Positions 34,053-42,064 of a stretch of 64,000 nucleotides of DNA are shown in pieces; position 1 is the stretch's first letter, and each line of letters opens with the position of its first letter. The notes beneath the pieces were generated by a model that had not been told where the DNA came from, searched no databases, and saw nothing but the letters and a program-made list of their open reading frames with translations. Position numbers and translations under genes: made by a program. The DNA comes from DASUAS01 sp963720765 (lineage in GTDB: Bacteria; Actinomycetota; Acidimicrobiia; IMCC26256; DASPTH01): assembly GCA_963720765.1 (NCBI GenBank), contig CAVRGS010000002.1:248001-312000 (forward strand), given 5' to 3'.

Positions 34053-34909
34053 GGACGCGCCAGGCGGGGGTCGCAGCCGTCGCGATCGCGCTCGTGGTCG
34101 TCGGCACTGCGTCGTCGGCACAGGCGACCGCACGGACATCGGTGGTCGCGAGCTTCTACCCGATCGCGTGGGCGGCACAGCAGGTGGGAGGCAACCGCGT
34201 CGCGGTCACCAACCTCACACCCGCGGGCGCGGAGCCCCACGACCTCGAGCTCACACCCGACCAGATCGACGCGGTGCTCGACGCCAAGGTGGTGTTCGAG
34301 CTCGGGCACGGCTTCCAACCCGCAGTCGAGCAGGCGGCGGAGCAGCGCGACGGCCCGACCGTGCAGCTGCTCCCCCGTGGCACCAAGGATCCGCACGTCT
34401 GGCTCGATCCGGTGCGCATGGCCGCCATCGTGCGCACCGTGCAGCGCGACCTCACCGCGGCCGATCCGAAAGGACGCGCCATCTACGCCCGCAATGCCGA
34501 CCGCGTGCTCCGTGAGCTCGACGTCCTGAACACGCGATTCCGTGATGGGCTTGCGCACTGCACCCGGAACGTCATCGTGACCGCGGACGAGGCGTTCGGG
34601 CACCTGGCCCGTCGGTACGGTCTCCGGCAAGAAGGTGTGGCGGGGTTGTCGCCCGATGCCGAGCCCGATGCCAAACGCATCGGTCAGCTCGCCGATCTGG
34701 TCAAGCGCCTCGGCGTCACGACGGTCTTCACCGAGGAGCTGGTGTCGCCGCGCATCGCGACGACGCTCGCGCGTGAAGCGGGAGTGCACACCGAGACCTT
34801 GAATCCCCTCGAAGGGCTGACCGATCGGGAGCTCGAGCGCGGTGACGACTACACGAGCGTCATGGACACCAACCTCACGAAGTTGCGGGCCGCGCTCGGC
34901 TGTTCGTGA
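34043..34909 (+). CDS. znuA: Zinc ABC transporter substrate-binding protein
   Basis: The product has 288 residues. Signal peptide at 1-30 (VAAVAIALVVVGTASSAQA). Cluster A-I metal-binding protein motifs: VVASFYPIAWAAQQVGG, TPAGAEPHDLELTPDQIDAVLDAKVVFELGHGF, KDPHVWLDPVRM, DEAFGHLARRYGL and FTEELVSPRIATTLARE. Metal ligands are the His in EPHD, in DPHVW and in FGHLA. No His-rich loop or lipobox cysteine was found, so membrane attachment is unclear. The permease and ATPase genes are not next to it. The Zur-like box suggests zinc rather than manganese. Confidence 0.87.
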   Translation: MVLRTRQAGVAAVAIALVVVGTASSAQATARTSVVASFYPIAWAAQQVGGNRVAVTNLTPAGAEPHDLELTPDQIDAVLDAKVVFELGHGFQPAVEQAAEQRDGPTVQLLPRGTKDPHVWLDPVRMAAIVRTVQRDLTAADPKGRAIYARNADRVLRELDVLNTRFRDGLAHCTRNVIVTADEAFGHLARRYGLRQEGVAGLSPDAEPDAKRIGQLADLVKRLGVTTVFTEELVSPRIATTLAREAGVHTETLNPLEGLTDRELERGDDYTSVMDTNLTKLRAALGCS

Positions 34910-34982
34910 GAACCAGGTAAGAGATTCCCAAGAACTCCCGAAGAAGGGGCGCGTGAACCCGCGACCGCGCACGAGTTGCACG

Positions 34983-34995
34983 TACGTTCGCCCGC
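34983..34995 (+). promoter_or_regulatory. Predicted leaderless -10 of the DUF2231 gene
   Basis: TACGTT at 34983-34988, seven bases before ATG 34996. Confidence 0.4.
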
Positions 34996-35553
34996 ATGCT
35001 CGCACTCGACTCGCTGTTCGGCCTTCCTGCGCACGTCTTCCTCGTGCACATCCCGGTCGTGCTGATCCCACTGGGCGCGCTGGGCGCGCTGCTCATGCTC
35101 TGGCCTCGGCTGCGGGGCGCAATCGGGTGGTGGGTGTGCGGCGTGCTCGTCGTCGCCGGCATCGCCACCCAGCTCGCGATCTCGTCCGGGCAGTCACTCC
35201 AGAACTACGTGAAAGAGACCGCGCTCATGCGCGAGCACACACGCATCGGCGAGAACATCCGCCCGTGGCTCCTCCTGCTGTTCCTCGCGCTCGTCGGGGT
35301 GATGCTGATCGATCGGGCGCTCGAGCGCCGAGCCTCCGGCTCCGAGGAGCGGCCGGAGGGTCGTGACCCGCTGCGGATCGCCGGCATCGTGCTCTCGGTG
35401 CTCAGCATCGTGTTCGCGGCGCTGTCCGTGTACTGGGTGTACCGGATCGGGCACTCGGGTTCGAAGGCCGTGTGGCAGCCGACCCAGGTGAAGATCGACC
35501 ACGGCCAGTCGAACCACGAGGGCAGCGAGGGCAGCGAGGGCGGCGGAGGCTGA
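34996..35553 (+). CDS. DUF2231 family membrane protein
   Basis: The product has 185 residues. The start LDSLFGLPAHVFLVHIPVVLIPLGALGALLMLWPRLR fits the DUF2231 signature P-x-H-x-x-x-V-H-x-P-x-x-x-x-P. The two His may bind haem or metal. Four TM segments lie at about 15-38, 45-65, 91-110 and 128-150, and the tail ends in a Gly/Ser/Glu run. Function unknown. Confidence 0.8.
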   Translation: MLALDSLFGLPAHVFLVHIPVVLIPLGALGALLMLWPRLRGAIGWWVCGVLVVAGIATQLAISSGQSLQNYVKETALMREHTRIGENIRPWLLLLFLALVGVMLIDRALERRASGSEERPEGRDPLRIAGIVLSVLSIVFAALSVYWVYRIGHSGSKAVWQPTQVKIDHGQSNHEGSEGSEGGGG

Positions 35554-35572
35554 GGGCACGCGTCCCGACTCG

Positions 35573-35601
35573 GGTCAGCGGGGCGCGAGCCCCCGCTGAC
35601 C
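35573..35601. terminator. Bidirectional terminator hairpin
   Basis: GGTCAGCGGGG pairs perfectly with CCCCGCTGACC (11 bp, loop of seven). It lies between the stop of the DUF2231 gene (+) and the 3' end of tRNA-Pro (-), so it could stop both. Confidence 0.75.
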
Positions 35602-35615
35602 TTCACCTTCGATGG

Positions 35616-35690
35616 TCGGGATGCCGGGATTTGAACCCGGGACCTCAGCGTCCCGAACGCTGCGCGCTAACCAAGCTGCGCTACATCCCG
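35616..35690 (-). tRNA. tRNA-Pro (anticodon CGG)
   Basis: On the minus strand a 75-nt cloverleaf is visible. The acceptor arm is CGGGATG/CATCCCG with discriminator A. The anticodon arm is CAGCG-TTCGGGA-CGCTG, giving anticodon CGG, and the T arm is CCGGG-TTCAAAT-CCCGG. CCA is not encoded. It begins 15 bases after the response-regulator stop. I looked for a duplicated 3' end nearby and saw none, so no sign of an integrated element. Confidence 0.96.
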
Positions 35691-35705
35691 AAGGGAAAGG
35701 AAATC

Positions 35706-36095
35706 CTAGCCGTCGACCGTTTCGACCTCACGAGCCAGGAGCTCGTCGACGGTTCGACGCAGCGTGCCGGGATCGACCGGCTTGACCAGCTCGGTGTCGG
35801 CGTCGGCCCGCTTGGCCAGGAAGCGATCGGCCTCCCGGTCCAGGAGCAGCAGGATCGACGTGTCGGGGATGCGCCCCGCCGAGCCCTCGAGCCGCAGATC
35901 GATCGCGACCGCGATCCCGCCCATGTTGCCGATCTGCATGTCGAGGATCACGAGGTCGGGGCGTTCCTTGCCCACGGTGTCACGGACGTCCTGGCCCCGG
36001 GTGACCTCGATCACCCGTTGGCCCTGGGCCGTGCACGCGGACTTCACGAGGTCACGGACCCACTGGGCATCGGCAGCGACGAGAATCGTGCTCAC
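35706..36095 (-). CDS. Single-domain response regulator
   Basis: The product has 129 residues, only a REC domain. The phosphoryl-accepting residue is Asp52 in DLVILDMQIGNMGGIAVAIDLR, and the conserved Lys is in ELVKPVDPGTLR. The N-terminal acidic pair is weak (AADA rather than DD). No DNA-binding output is present, so it may act by protein contact or as a phosphate relay. No histidine kinase is adjacent. It lies ten bases after the ArsA pair but has its own promoter-like -10. Confidence 0.85.
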   Translation of the reverse strand: MSTILVAADAQWVRDLVKSACTAQGQRVIEVTRGQDVRDTVGKERPDLVILDMQIGNMGGIAVAIDLRLEGSAGRIPDTSILLLLDREADRFLAKRADADTELVKPVDPGTLRRTVDELLAREVETVDG

Positions 36096-36108
36096 GGCGG
36101 GAACGCTA
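36096..36108 (-). promoter_or_regulatory. Predicted leaderless -10 of the response regulator gene
   Basis: Minus-strand TAGCGT (36108-36103) lies seven bases before GTG 36095 and reads over the end of the preceding ArsA gene. Confidence 0.45.
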
Positions 36109-37233
36109 GTCGGCACCCATGAGGTGACTCCCGACCGCGCGCAGCGCGGCGAAGTCGTGGACGTCGTGGCCGAGCTCGGGCACGTGGACGACCGAGGCGT
36201 CGCCGATCCGTTGCTCGAGCCCTGCGAGCTCGGCGCGCTCACGGACCGCCACCTCCTCGAAGTCGGCGAGGTTCGCGTAGTGCGCGGCCAGACGGCTCGA
36301 CGCGTCGCTCCGCCTGCGTTCGAGCTCGCGGGCGCGGCTGCGGAGCGAGCCGGGATCGGCGTCGCAGTAGCGCTCGTGCACGCGGTTGACGACGAGGGCG
36401 TCGACCGCGAACTCGCCATCGGCCAACCGGCCGGCGAAGTACTCGGCTTCTTCCACCGCATCGCGCCGCGGTGAGGTCACGAGCACGAATGCGGTCTCGT
36501 CAGCGGCGAGCAGTTGCATCACCTGCGCGGCGCGGTCGCGGAAGCCCTCCTCCATCCCCTCGAACGCTCGGAAGAACGCGACCACGTCGTCGACGGCTTC
36601 GGTGCCGACGACGCGCGAGATGGTCTTCAAGAACGCGGCGGCCGCGACGCCGCCGACGCGCACCACTCCGCGCGTCGGGACCATGAGCATGCGGAACAGA
36701 CGATTGTCGAGCAGCCGGGTCAGTCGACGGGGCGCGTCGAGGAAGTCGAGCGCGTGTCGCGTCGGTGGGGTGTCGACCACGATGAGATCGAAACCGCCGC
36801 GGTCGTGCAGCTCGTACAACTTCTCCATCGCCATGTACTCCTGCGTGCCCGAGAGCGCGCCGGCGATGTTGCGATAGAACCGGTTGTCGAGGATGCCGGC
36901 GGCCTGTTCGTCGTTGCGCGCGTACGTCTGCACCAACTGGTCGAACGTGGTCTCGGTGTCGAGCATGAGCGCGTGCAGGCGACCGCCCGTCACCGCGTCA
37001 CCGTCGGGATCCCATCGATCACGCGCGATCTCGTGGGCGGAGTTCGACAGGTGCTCGAGTCCGAGCGTGTTGGCGAGACGCTTGGCCGGGTCGATGGTGA
37101 CGACGACGGCGTTGCGACCGCGGCGCGCGCCCTCGATCGCGAACGTCGCCGCGGTGGTCGTCTTGCCGACGCCACCGGTCCCGCAACAGAGGACGACGTG
37201 TCGGTGTTCGACGAGCTCGGCCGGTTCGGTCAT
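36106..37233 (-). CDS. ArsA/GET3-family ATPase, second of a pair
   Basis: The product has 375 residues. The deviant P-loop is CCGTGGVGKTTTAATFAIEGARRG. Switch I/II regions are VTIDPAKRLANTLGL and FDLIVVDTPPTRHALDFLDAPRRL. The insert FAFFRAFEGMEEGFRDRA with LVTSPRRDAVEEAEYFAGRL follows. The start ATG overlaps the stop of the first ArsA gene (ATGA). In mycobacteria such pairs (Rv3679-Rv3680) form a heteromeric ATPase linked to stress and glycerol tolerance, not arsenite export. No tail-anchored substrate can be named here. Confidence 0.9.
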   Translation of the reverse strand: MTEPAELVEHRHVVLCCGTGGVGKTTTAATFAIEGARRGRNAVVVTIDPAKRLANTLGLEHLSNSAHEIARDRWDPDGDAVTGGRLHALMLDTETTFDQLVQTYARNDEQAAGILDNRFYRNIAGALSGTQEYMAMEKLYELHDRGGFDLIVVDTPPTRHALDFLDAPRRLTRLLDNRLFRMLMVPTRGVVRVGGVAAAAFLKTISRVVGTEAVDDVVAFFRAFEGMEEGFRDRAAQVMQLLAADETAFVLVTSPRRDAVEEAEYFAGRLADGEFAVDALVVNRVHERYCDADPGSLRSRARELERRRSDASSRLAAHYANLADFEEVAVRERAELAGLEQRIGDASVVHVPELGHDVHDFAALRAVGSHLMGAD

Positions 37234-38171
37234 CGCGTGTCCGCCATCGCGCCGATGCCGAGCACGAGGTCGTCGGCGAGCAGCTCGATCTCGGTGGGTC
37301 CGACGTCGGCGGTGAAGAAGTAGGGGAGTCGCAGCTGCGGCAGTGGCAACTGCTCGGCGAGGCGTTCGCACTGCTCGTCCTGGCGACGGACGAGGTCGGC
37401 TCGGAACTTCGCCGCCGCCGTCAACGCGTCGCGTTCCCAGCCGTCGAGCGCGATCGCGGCCAGCGCGGCGTCGGCGGCGACGTCGCCGTCGAGCGCGACC
37501 GGTGGCACGCACTGGTTCACCACGACCGGGCCCAGTGCCACGCCGGCCCGGTCCTCGACGGCATACGCCGTGTCGACGAGCTCGTTCACCGGCGTCTCCT
37601 CGGGCAACGTCACGAGCAGCACCTGGCACCGAGCCGGATCGGAGAGCAGGTCCACCACTTCGGCGGCCTGCTTCTGGATGGGCCCGACCTTCACCGCATC
37701 GAGCAGGCCGCGAGCGGAGAGCAGGAACGACACCGCGTGCCCGGCGGCCGGCGCGTCGAGCACGATCAGGTCGGCGGCTCGGGCCTGTTCGAGCTGCTTC
37801 ACCTTGCCCAGCACGAGGATGTCGCGCATGCCCGGCACCGCCGTCGCGACCACGTCGAGGGCTCCCGACCGAGTGAGACGCTTCGAGATCCGTCGCATAC
37901 CGTGACCGTCGAGGTACTCGAGCAGGGCGTCGTCAGGGGTGAGGGTCCGTGCCCGCACCCGCGGTCGGAGCTCCGCTTCCTCGTAGGTCAGCGGGGCCTC
38001 ACCGAAGCACGCCGCCAGCCCCGATTTGCCCTCGACCTCGACGATCAGCACGCTCATGCCCGTCCGGGCCGCTGCGGTGGCCAGCGCGGCGGTCACCGTC
38101 GTCTTGCCGACCCCACCCTTGCCCGCCACGATCACGACCCGGGAGGCCGAGCAGAAACGCTCGAGGTCCAT
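37230..38171 (-). CDS. ArsA/GET3-family ATPase, first of a pair
   Basis: The product has 313 residues. P-loop VIVAGKGGVGKTTVTAALATAAARTG, VEVEGKSGLAACFGEAPLTYEEAEL, then DLIVLDAPAAGHAVSFLLSARGLLDAV and VLLVTLPEETPVNELVDTAYAVEDRAGV. Start ATG 38171 is set by TAGCAT eight bases upstream; earlier in-frame ATGs would add an unlikely leader. It forms a coupled operon with the second ATPase. The nearby WhiB gene matches the mycobacterial arrangement of such pairs close to a whiB gene. Confidence 0.9.
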   Translation of the reverse strand: MDLERFCSASRVVIVAGKGGVGKTTVTAALATAAARTGMSVLIVEVEGKSGLAACFGEAPLTYEEAELRPRVRARTLTPDDALLEYLDGHGMRRISKRLTRSGALDVVATAVPGMRDILVLGKVKQLEQARAADLIVLDAPAAGHAVSFLLSARGLLDAVKVGPIQKQAAEVVDLLSDPARCQVLLVTLPEETPVNELVDTAYAVEDRAGVALGPVVVNQCVPPVALDGDVAADAALAAIALDGWERDALTAAAKFRADLVRRQDEQCERLAEQLPLPQLRLPYFFTADVGPTEIELLADDLVLGIGAMADTR

Positions 38172-38185
38172 GGCCACCGATGCTA
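38172..38185 (-). promoter_or_regulatory. Predicted leaderless -10 of the ArsA pair
   Basis: Minus-strand TAGCAT (38185-38180) lies eight bases before ATG 38171. Confidence 0.5.
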
Positions 38186-38229
38186 CGGGAGTCCCCATCG
38201 CATGCAGCACGCCGCACCGGACGCGTGAC

Positions 38230-39666
38230 ATGACGCGGCTACGTACGCGCCGCGCTGTCGCACTGGTCGCGATCGTCGTGTCGCTCGCGGTGCTCGCGCT
38301 CGACGCGGGCGCCGGCGCGGCGACGCCGCCGGTCGGCAAGCGCGGCATCGACGTCGTGCAGGTCGAGGGTTACCTCGACCCACCCAATGTCTCACTCATC
38401 CTCGACGCCATCAAGGAGGCGAACGATCGCCGTTCGACCCTCCTCGTCCTGCAGGTGAAGTCGAACGGTGCGATCGACACCGACGTCGAGCGGGTCGTGC
38501 GGGCGATCCAGAAGTCGCGGGTGCCCGTCGCGGTGTGGGTCGGGCCGTCAGGGGCCGACGCCAAGGGCGCGGCCACGGTCCTCTTGCAGGCCGCGCACCT
38601 CGCCTACATCTCGCCGGGATCGGGCGCCGGGCCTGGTCAACCGGTCCGGCTCGACGACCCGGGCGCGAGCACGCGAGCGGGCGTCGCCGATCGCCTCGCC
38701 GCGCTCGCGTCGCGAAACCATCGTGATCCCGACGGCGCCCGCAAGCTCGCGACGGTGCGGCTCGGATCCTCCGAGGCGCGCGACGTCGGCGCCACCAACG
38801 GCGTGCGCCCGACCATCGGTGAGCTCATCGTGCAGCTCGACGGCAAGACGGTCACCACCGCGGCCGGTGAGCTCACGCTCTCCACCGCCAAGGTGATCGG
38901 GGCCGGCAGGGATCGTCGTCGTCAACCGAACCAAGAAGTGGTGTTCAACCGCCTCGGCCTCGGCGACTCGCTGCTGCACCGCCTGATCAGCCCGTCGATC
39001 GCGTACTTCCTGATCGTCGTCGGGCTCGCGCTGATCGTGTTCGAGTTCTACACCGCGTCGATCGGTCTGGCCGGCCTCGTCGGTGCCTTGTGCCTCATCG
39101 GTGCGTTCGTGGGCTTCTCGCACCTGCCGGTCCACTGGTGGGCGCTCGGACTGCTCTTCGTGTCCATGTTCGGGTTCGCGATCGACGCGCAGGCGGGTGG
39201 CCTCGGCATCTGGACGATCATCGCCACCGTCTGCCTCGTCACCGGTTCGTGGTTCCTCTACGGCGGTGCTGGCGAGCTGCGCCCATCGTGGTGGGTGTTC
39301 CTCGTGGTGATCGGGGGGACCCTGTTGTTCATGCTCGGCGGTATGACGGCGATGATCCGGTCCCGCTTCTCGACGCCCACGGTCGGGCGCGAGGGCATGA
39401 TCGGCGAGGAGGGGGTGGCCGAAGTGGCCGTCGCACCCGACGGTGTCGTGCTCATCCGAGGCGCCCGCTGGCGGGCCCGTACCAACCGGGCCACCCCCAT
39501 CCAAGCGGGCGAACCGGTGAAGGTGGCGTCGGTCGAAGGGCTGGTGCTCGAGGTCGAACCGCCGGAGGGCGGGGCCCAGGACTACCGGGAGCGCGCCCGA
39601 AATCGACGGTCGAAGTCGGGGGAATCCGGATCTGACCCCTTGTCAGATCCGGAACCGTCCGAGTAG
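38230..39666 (+). CDS. NfeD family membrane protein with protease-like domain lacking the serine
   Basis: The product has 478 residues: signal/TM (about 8-30), a ClpP-class domain (35-200), four or five TM helices (255-380) and an NfeD OB-fold (385-450, GREGMIGEEGVAEVAVAPDGVVLIRGARWRARTN). In active NfeD proteases the nucleophile lies in A-x-S-A-G after W-V-x-P-x-G. Here the stretch is VWVGPSGADAKGAATVLLQAAHLAYISPGSGAG, with Gly in place of Ser. The lysine of the dyad is not evident. It may be a stomatin partner without proteolysis. It is divergent from the ArsA operon. Confidence 0.88.
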   Translation: MTRLRTRRAVALVAIVVSLAVLALDAGAGAATPPVGKRGIDVVQVEGYLDPPNVSLILDAIKEANDRRSTLLVLQVKSNGAIDTDVERVVRAIQKSRVPVAVWVGPSGADAKGAATVLLQAAHLAYISPGSGAGPGQPVRLDDPGASTRAGVADRLAALASRNHRDPDGARKLATVRLGSSEARDVGATNGVRPTIGELIVQLDGKTVTTAAGELTLSTAKVIGAGRDRRRQPNQEVVFNRLGLGDSLLHRLISPSIAYFLIVVGLALIVFEFYTASIGLAGLVGALCLIGAFVGFSHLPVHWWALGLLFVSMFGFAIDAQAGGLGIWTIIATVCLVTGSWFLYGGAGELRPSWWVFLVVIGGTLLFMLGGMTAMIRSRFSTPTVGREGMIGEEGVAEVAVAPDGVVLIRGARWRARTNRATPIQAGEPVKVASVEGLVLEVEPPEGGAQDYRERARNRRSKSGESGSDPLSDPEPSE

Positions 39667-39707
39667 TTTCCGCGCCGCGGGACACTCTGTACGGGGGAGG
39701 AGAGTCC

Positions 39708-39968
39708 GTGGTCGTCAACACACTCGACACGTGGCGGACACGTGCAGCATGCCGGGGCCCGGAGACGGCCCTGTTCTTCCCGCCGTCCAGCACGGAACGG
39801 CGCGAGGATCGGGACGCGCGCGAGGCGCGGGCCAAGTCGATCTGCCGCGAGTGCCCTGTACAGCGCGAGTGCCTCGACCACGCCGTCCACTTCGGTGAGG
39901 CACACGGCATCTGGGGCGGGCTGAACGAGCACGAGCGGCGCCAGCTGCTCGAGGCCAGCTACAGCTGA
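39708..39968 (+). CDS. WhiB family [4Fe-4S] transcription factor
   Basis: The product has 86 residues. Four cluster cysteines: Cys15 (AACRGPE), Cys46, Cys49 and Cys55 (SICRECPVQRECLDHA). The following GIWGGLNEHERRQL is the invariant G(I/V)WGG turn. WhiB proteins bind the primary sigma factor and respond to redox or nitric oxide. GTG start at 39708 follows a strong ggaggag ribosome site. The paralogue class cannot be assigned from sequence alone. Confidence 0.95.
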   Translation: MVVNTLDTWRTRAACRGPETALFFPPSSTERREDRDAREARAKSICRECPVQRECLDHAVHFGEAHGIWGGLNEHERRQLLEASYS

Positions 39969-40048
39969 CGCACCGCGCCGGGTCGGCCGCCGCGCTCGCA
40001 GCGGTCTCGTGCGCTACGAAGGCCACGAGTCGGCTCCCTCGCCCCATC

Positions 40049-40093
40049 TACACTGTGCAGGTGACGGTACAGGTGACGGCGAGGCCCGGCTGA
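40049..40093 (+). promoter_or_regulatory. Promoter plus ten-codon leaderless mini-ORF before the MBL gene
   Basis: TACACT (40049-40054) and six bases lead to GTG 40061, which opens a ten-codon frame (VTVQVTARPG) ending with TGA at 40091-40093, one base before the ATG of the next gene. It contains a repeated CAGGTGACGG. Translation of the next gene may depend on re-initiation after this peptide. Confidence 0.4.
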
Positions 40094-40094
40094 C

Positions 40095-40937
40095 ATGCCC
40101 GATCTCGTGCCCGGGGTACCGAGCGCCCTGTCGCCCCTCGTGCGCCGCATCGTGGCGCCCAACCCGGGGCCGTTCACGGGGCCGGGGACCAACACCTACC
40201 TCGTCGGCATCGACGAGGTCGCGGTCGTCGATCCCGGCCCCGACGACAAGAGCCACATCGACGCCATCGTCGGCGCGTCGATGAAGGAGCGCGTGCGCTG
40301 GGTGGTGCTCACGCACACGCACCCGGATCACGCACCCGGCACAGCCCGGTTGGTGAAAGCGACAGGTGCCGAGGTGCTCGCCTACGGCAAGCGGCTCGAC
40401 AAGGACACCACGATCACGATCGACCGCGCGATCGGTGACGGCGACACCATCGAAGGCACCGAGTTCGGCCTCTCCGTCCTCCACACGCCGGGCCACGCCC
40501 CCAACCACCTCTGCTTCCTGCTCGAGGAGGAGCGCGTGCTCTTCACGGGCGACACCGTGCTCGACGGCATGTTCTCGGTGGTGAGCCCCCAACGAGGCGG
40601 TGACATGACCGAGTACCTCACTTCGCTCGGGCGCATGGCGAAGCTGCGCCTGTCACGCCTCGCGCCCGGCCACGGTGACGTGATCGACGACGCCCGGCCG
40701 CGGATCCAGGAGTACGTGGCCCATCGTCACGATCGGGAGCGCCAGGTGCTCGCGCTGCTGAAGCAGCAGGGCCCGAGCAAGATCCCCGACATGGTCGCCA
40801 CCCTCTACGCCGACCGCGAGCTGCACCCCAAGCTGGTCGAAGCCGCGCGGTGGCAGGTGCACGCGCACCTCCTGAAGCTCAAGGCCGAGGGCACGGTGAC
40901 CGGGACGTCCGTGCGGTCCGCCTGGTCGTTGGCGTAG
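40095..40937 (+). CDS. MBL-fold metallo-hydrolase (LACTB2-like)
   Basis: The product has 280 residues. The zinc motif is VVLTHTHPDHAPGTARL. Other ligands appear in HTPGHAPNHLCFLLEEERVLFTGDTVLDG and LAPGHGDVI. FTGPGTNTYLVG near the N-terminus and a C-terminal winged-helix-like part (VLALLKQQGPSKIPDMVATLYADRELHP, VHAHLLKLKAEGTV) match LACTB2-type endoribonuclease-like proteins. Cytoplasmic. The start may be coupled to the mini-ORF ending one base upstream. Confidence 0.9.
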   Translation: MPDLVPGVPSALSPLVRRIVAPNPGPFTGPGTNTYLVGIDEVAVVDPGPDDKSHIDAIVGASMKERVRWVVLTHTHPDHAPGTARLVKATGAEVLAYGKRLDKDTTITIDRAIGDGDTIEGTEFGLSVLHTPGHAPNHLCFLLEEERVLFTGDTVLDGMFSVVSPQRGGDMTEYLTSLGRMAKLRLSRLAPGHGDVIDDARPRIQEYVAHRHDRERQVLALLKQQGPSKIPDMVATLYADRELHPKLVEAARWQVHAHLLKLKAEGTVTGTSVRSAWSLA

Positions 40938-40988
40938 GCCGCGTACCGGATCGCACCTCCCGCGGCGATACTCACCGCCGTTCACGGG

Positions 40989-41984
40989 GTGTGGGAACAC
41001 GCCCCCGAAGGGTGGTGCCAGCCATCTGTTCGCGGAGGGCGGGCGGAGGCACCATCGTGCGGCAACGACTCTGGCCATTGTTCAGGAGGGAACAACTCGT
41101 GCTCACTCACACGCGACGCTCGCCGCGTTGCCCGGTTCTGGGCTGCTCTGGCGGCACTGGTCGTCGTCCCCGCGACGCTCGCGGTGGCGACGAGTGGTGC
41201 GGGCGCAGCCGGCTCGAACACGCTCACGGTCAAGGCCGGTGAGTACACCTATCAACTGAAGGGCAGCCCGAAGGCAGGCTGGACCCAGATCGACTTCGAC
41301 AACGCCGGGGTGGAGAACCACATGATGGCGGTGTTCGAGTTGAAGAAGGGCGTGACCTCCGCGCAGCTGAAGAAGGCGATCCTGTCGAACGACGACGCCG
41401 CGTTCGGCAAGATCGCGGCGGGCAGCGACAGCGTGTCGGGCACCCCGGCGCTCGTCGGTCCCGGGCAGAAGACAACCACGCTGACCGAACTGTCGGCCGG
41501 TCACTACGGCCTCGCGTGCTTCGTGCCCGCCCCCGACGGGTCGCCGCACGCCGCCCACGGCATGTTCAAGATCTTCGACGTGAAGGGGAAGTCGAACTTG
41601 AAGCCGCCCACCGACGGCGTGGCCGAGGTGTCGCTGACCGACACCGGCATCACGACGCCGTCAGGCGATGCTCCGAAGAACCTCACCGCCAAGGTCACGA
41701 ACGACGGCACCTCGCCGCACACCTTCCAGTTGGTGAAGCTCGCCGACGGCAAGACGCTCGACGACGTCAAGACGTACTACGACGCGTTCTTCAACACGGG
41801 CACGGCGCCCGAGGGTGAGTCGCCCGGCGTGCTCGTCGGCGGGGTCCAATCGTTGGCACCCGGCGGCATGGCCTACCTCGAGTGGTCGCTCCCGGCTGGC
41901 AACTACGGGTACGTCAGCACCGACGGCGACGCCCCCAACGACGACTACGCGAAGGGCCTGCAGGGCACCTTCACCATCAGCTAG
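40989..41984 (+). CDS. Secreted cupredoxin-like/beta-sandwich protein, 5' end uncertain
   Basis: The open frame gives 331 residues but only the part from ~44 onward looks real. It starts with a signal peptide (RRVARFWAALAALVVVPATLAVATSGAGAA) followed by two related beta domains. NTLTVKAGEYTYQLKG, NHMMAVFELKKGVT and LSAGHYGLACFVPAPDG lie in the first. TPSGDAPKNLTAKVTNDGTSPHTFQLVKLADGKT and LPAGNYGYVSTDGD lie in the second. No complete copper site is visible. A strong AGGAGGG site followed by GTG at 41099 is one frame off from this reading, so an indel inside the signal peptide is suspected. Confidence 0.7.
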   Translation: MWEHAPEGWCQPSVRGGRAEAPSCGNDSGHCSGGNNSCSLTRDARRVARFWAALAALVVVPATLAVATSGAGAAGSNTLTVKAGEYTYQLKGSPKAGWTQIDFDNAGVENHMMAVFELKKGVTSAQLKKAILSNDDAAFGKIAAGSDSVSGTPALVGPGQKTTTLTELSAGHYGLACFVPAPDGSPHAAHGMFKIFDVKGKSNLKPPTDGVAEVSLTDTGITTPSGDAPKNLTAKVTNDGTSPHTFQLVKLADGKTLDDVKTYYDAFFNTGTAPEGESPGVLVGGVQSLAPGGMAYLEWSLPAGNYGYVSTDGDAPNDDYAKGLQGTFTIS

Positions 41985-42008
41985 TCGACCACCGCACGAA
42001 CCTGCGGT

Positions 42009-42034
42009 CGAGCCCGGGCTTCGGCCCGGGCTCG
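42009..42034. terminator. Bidirectional terminator hairpin with TTCG loop
   Basis: CGAGCCCGGGC-TTCG-GCCCGGGCTCG, a perfect 11-bp stem with a stable tetraloop, between the convergent cupredoxin-like gene and mrp. Confidence 0.85.
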
Positions 42035-42064
42035 TTCGCGTGCGACGTCAGACGCCAGGTGGGA

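Noticed and set aside
35616..35690. tRNA-Pro as an integration site
   Set aside because: No integrase, no duplicated tRNA end and no change of gene style on either side.
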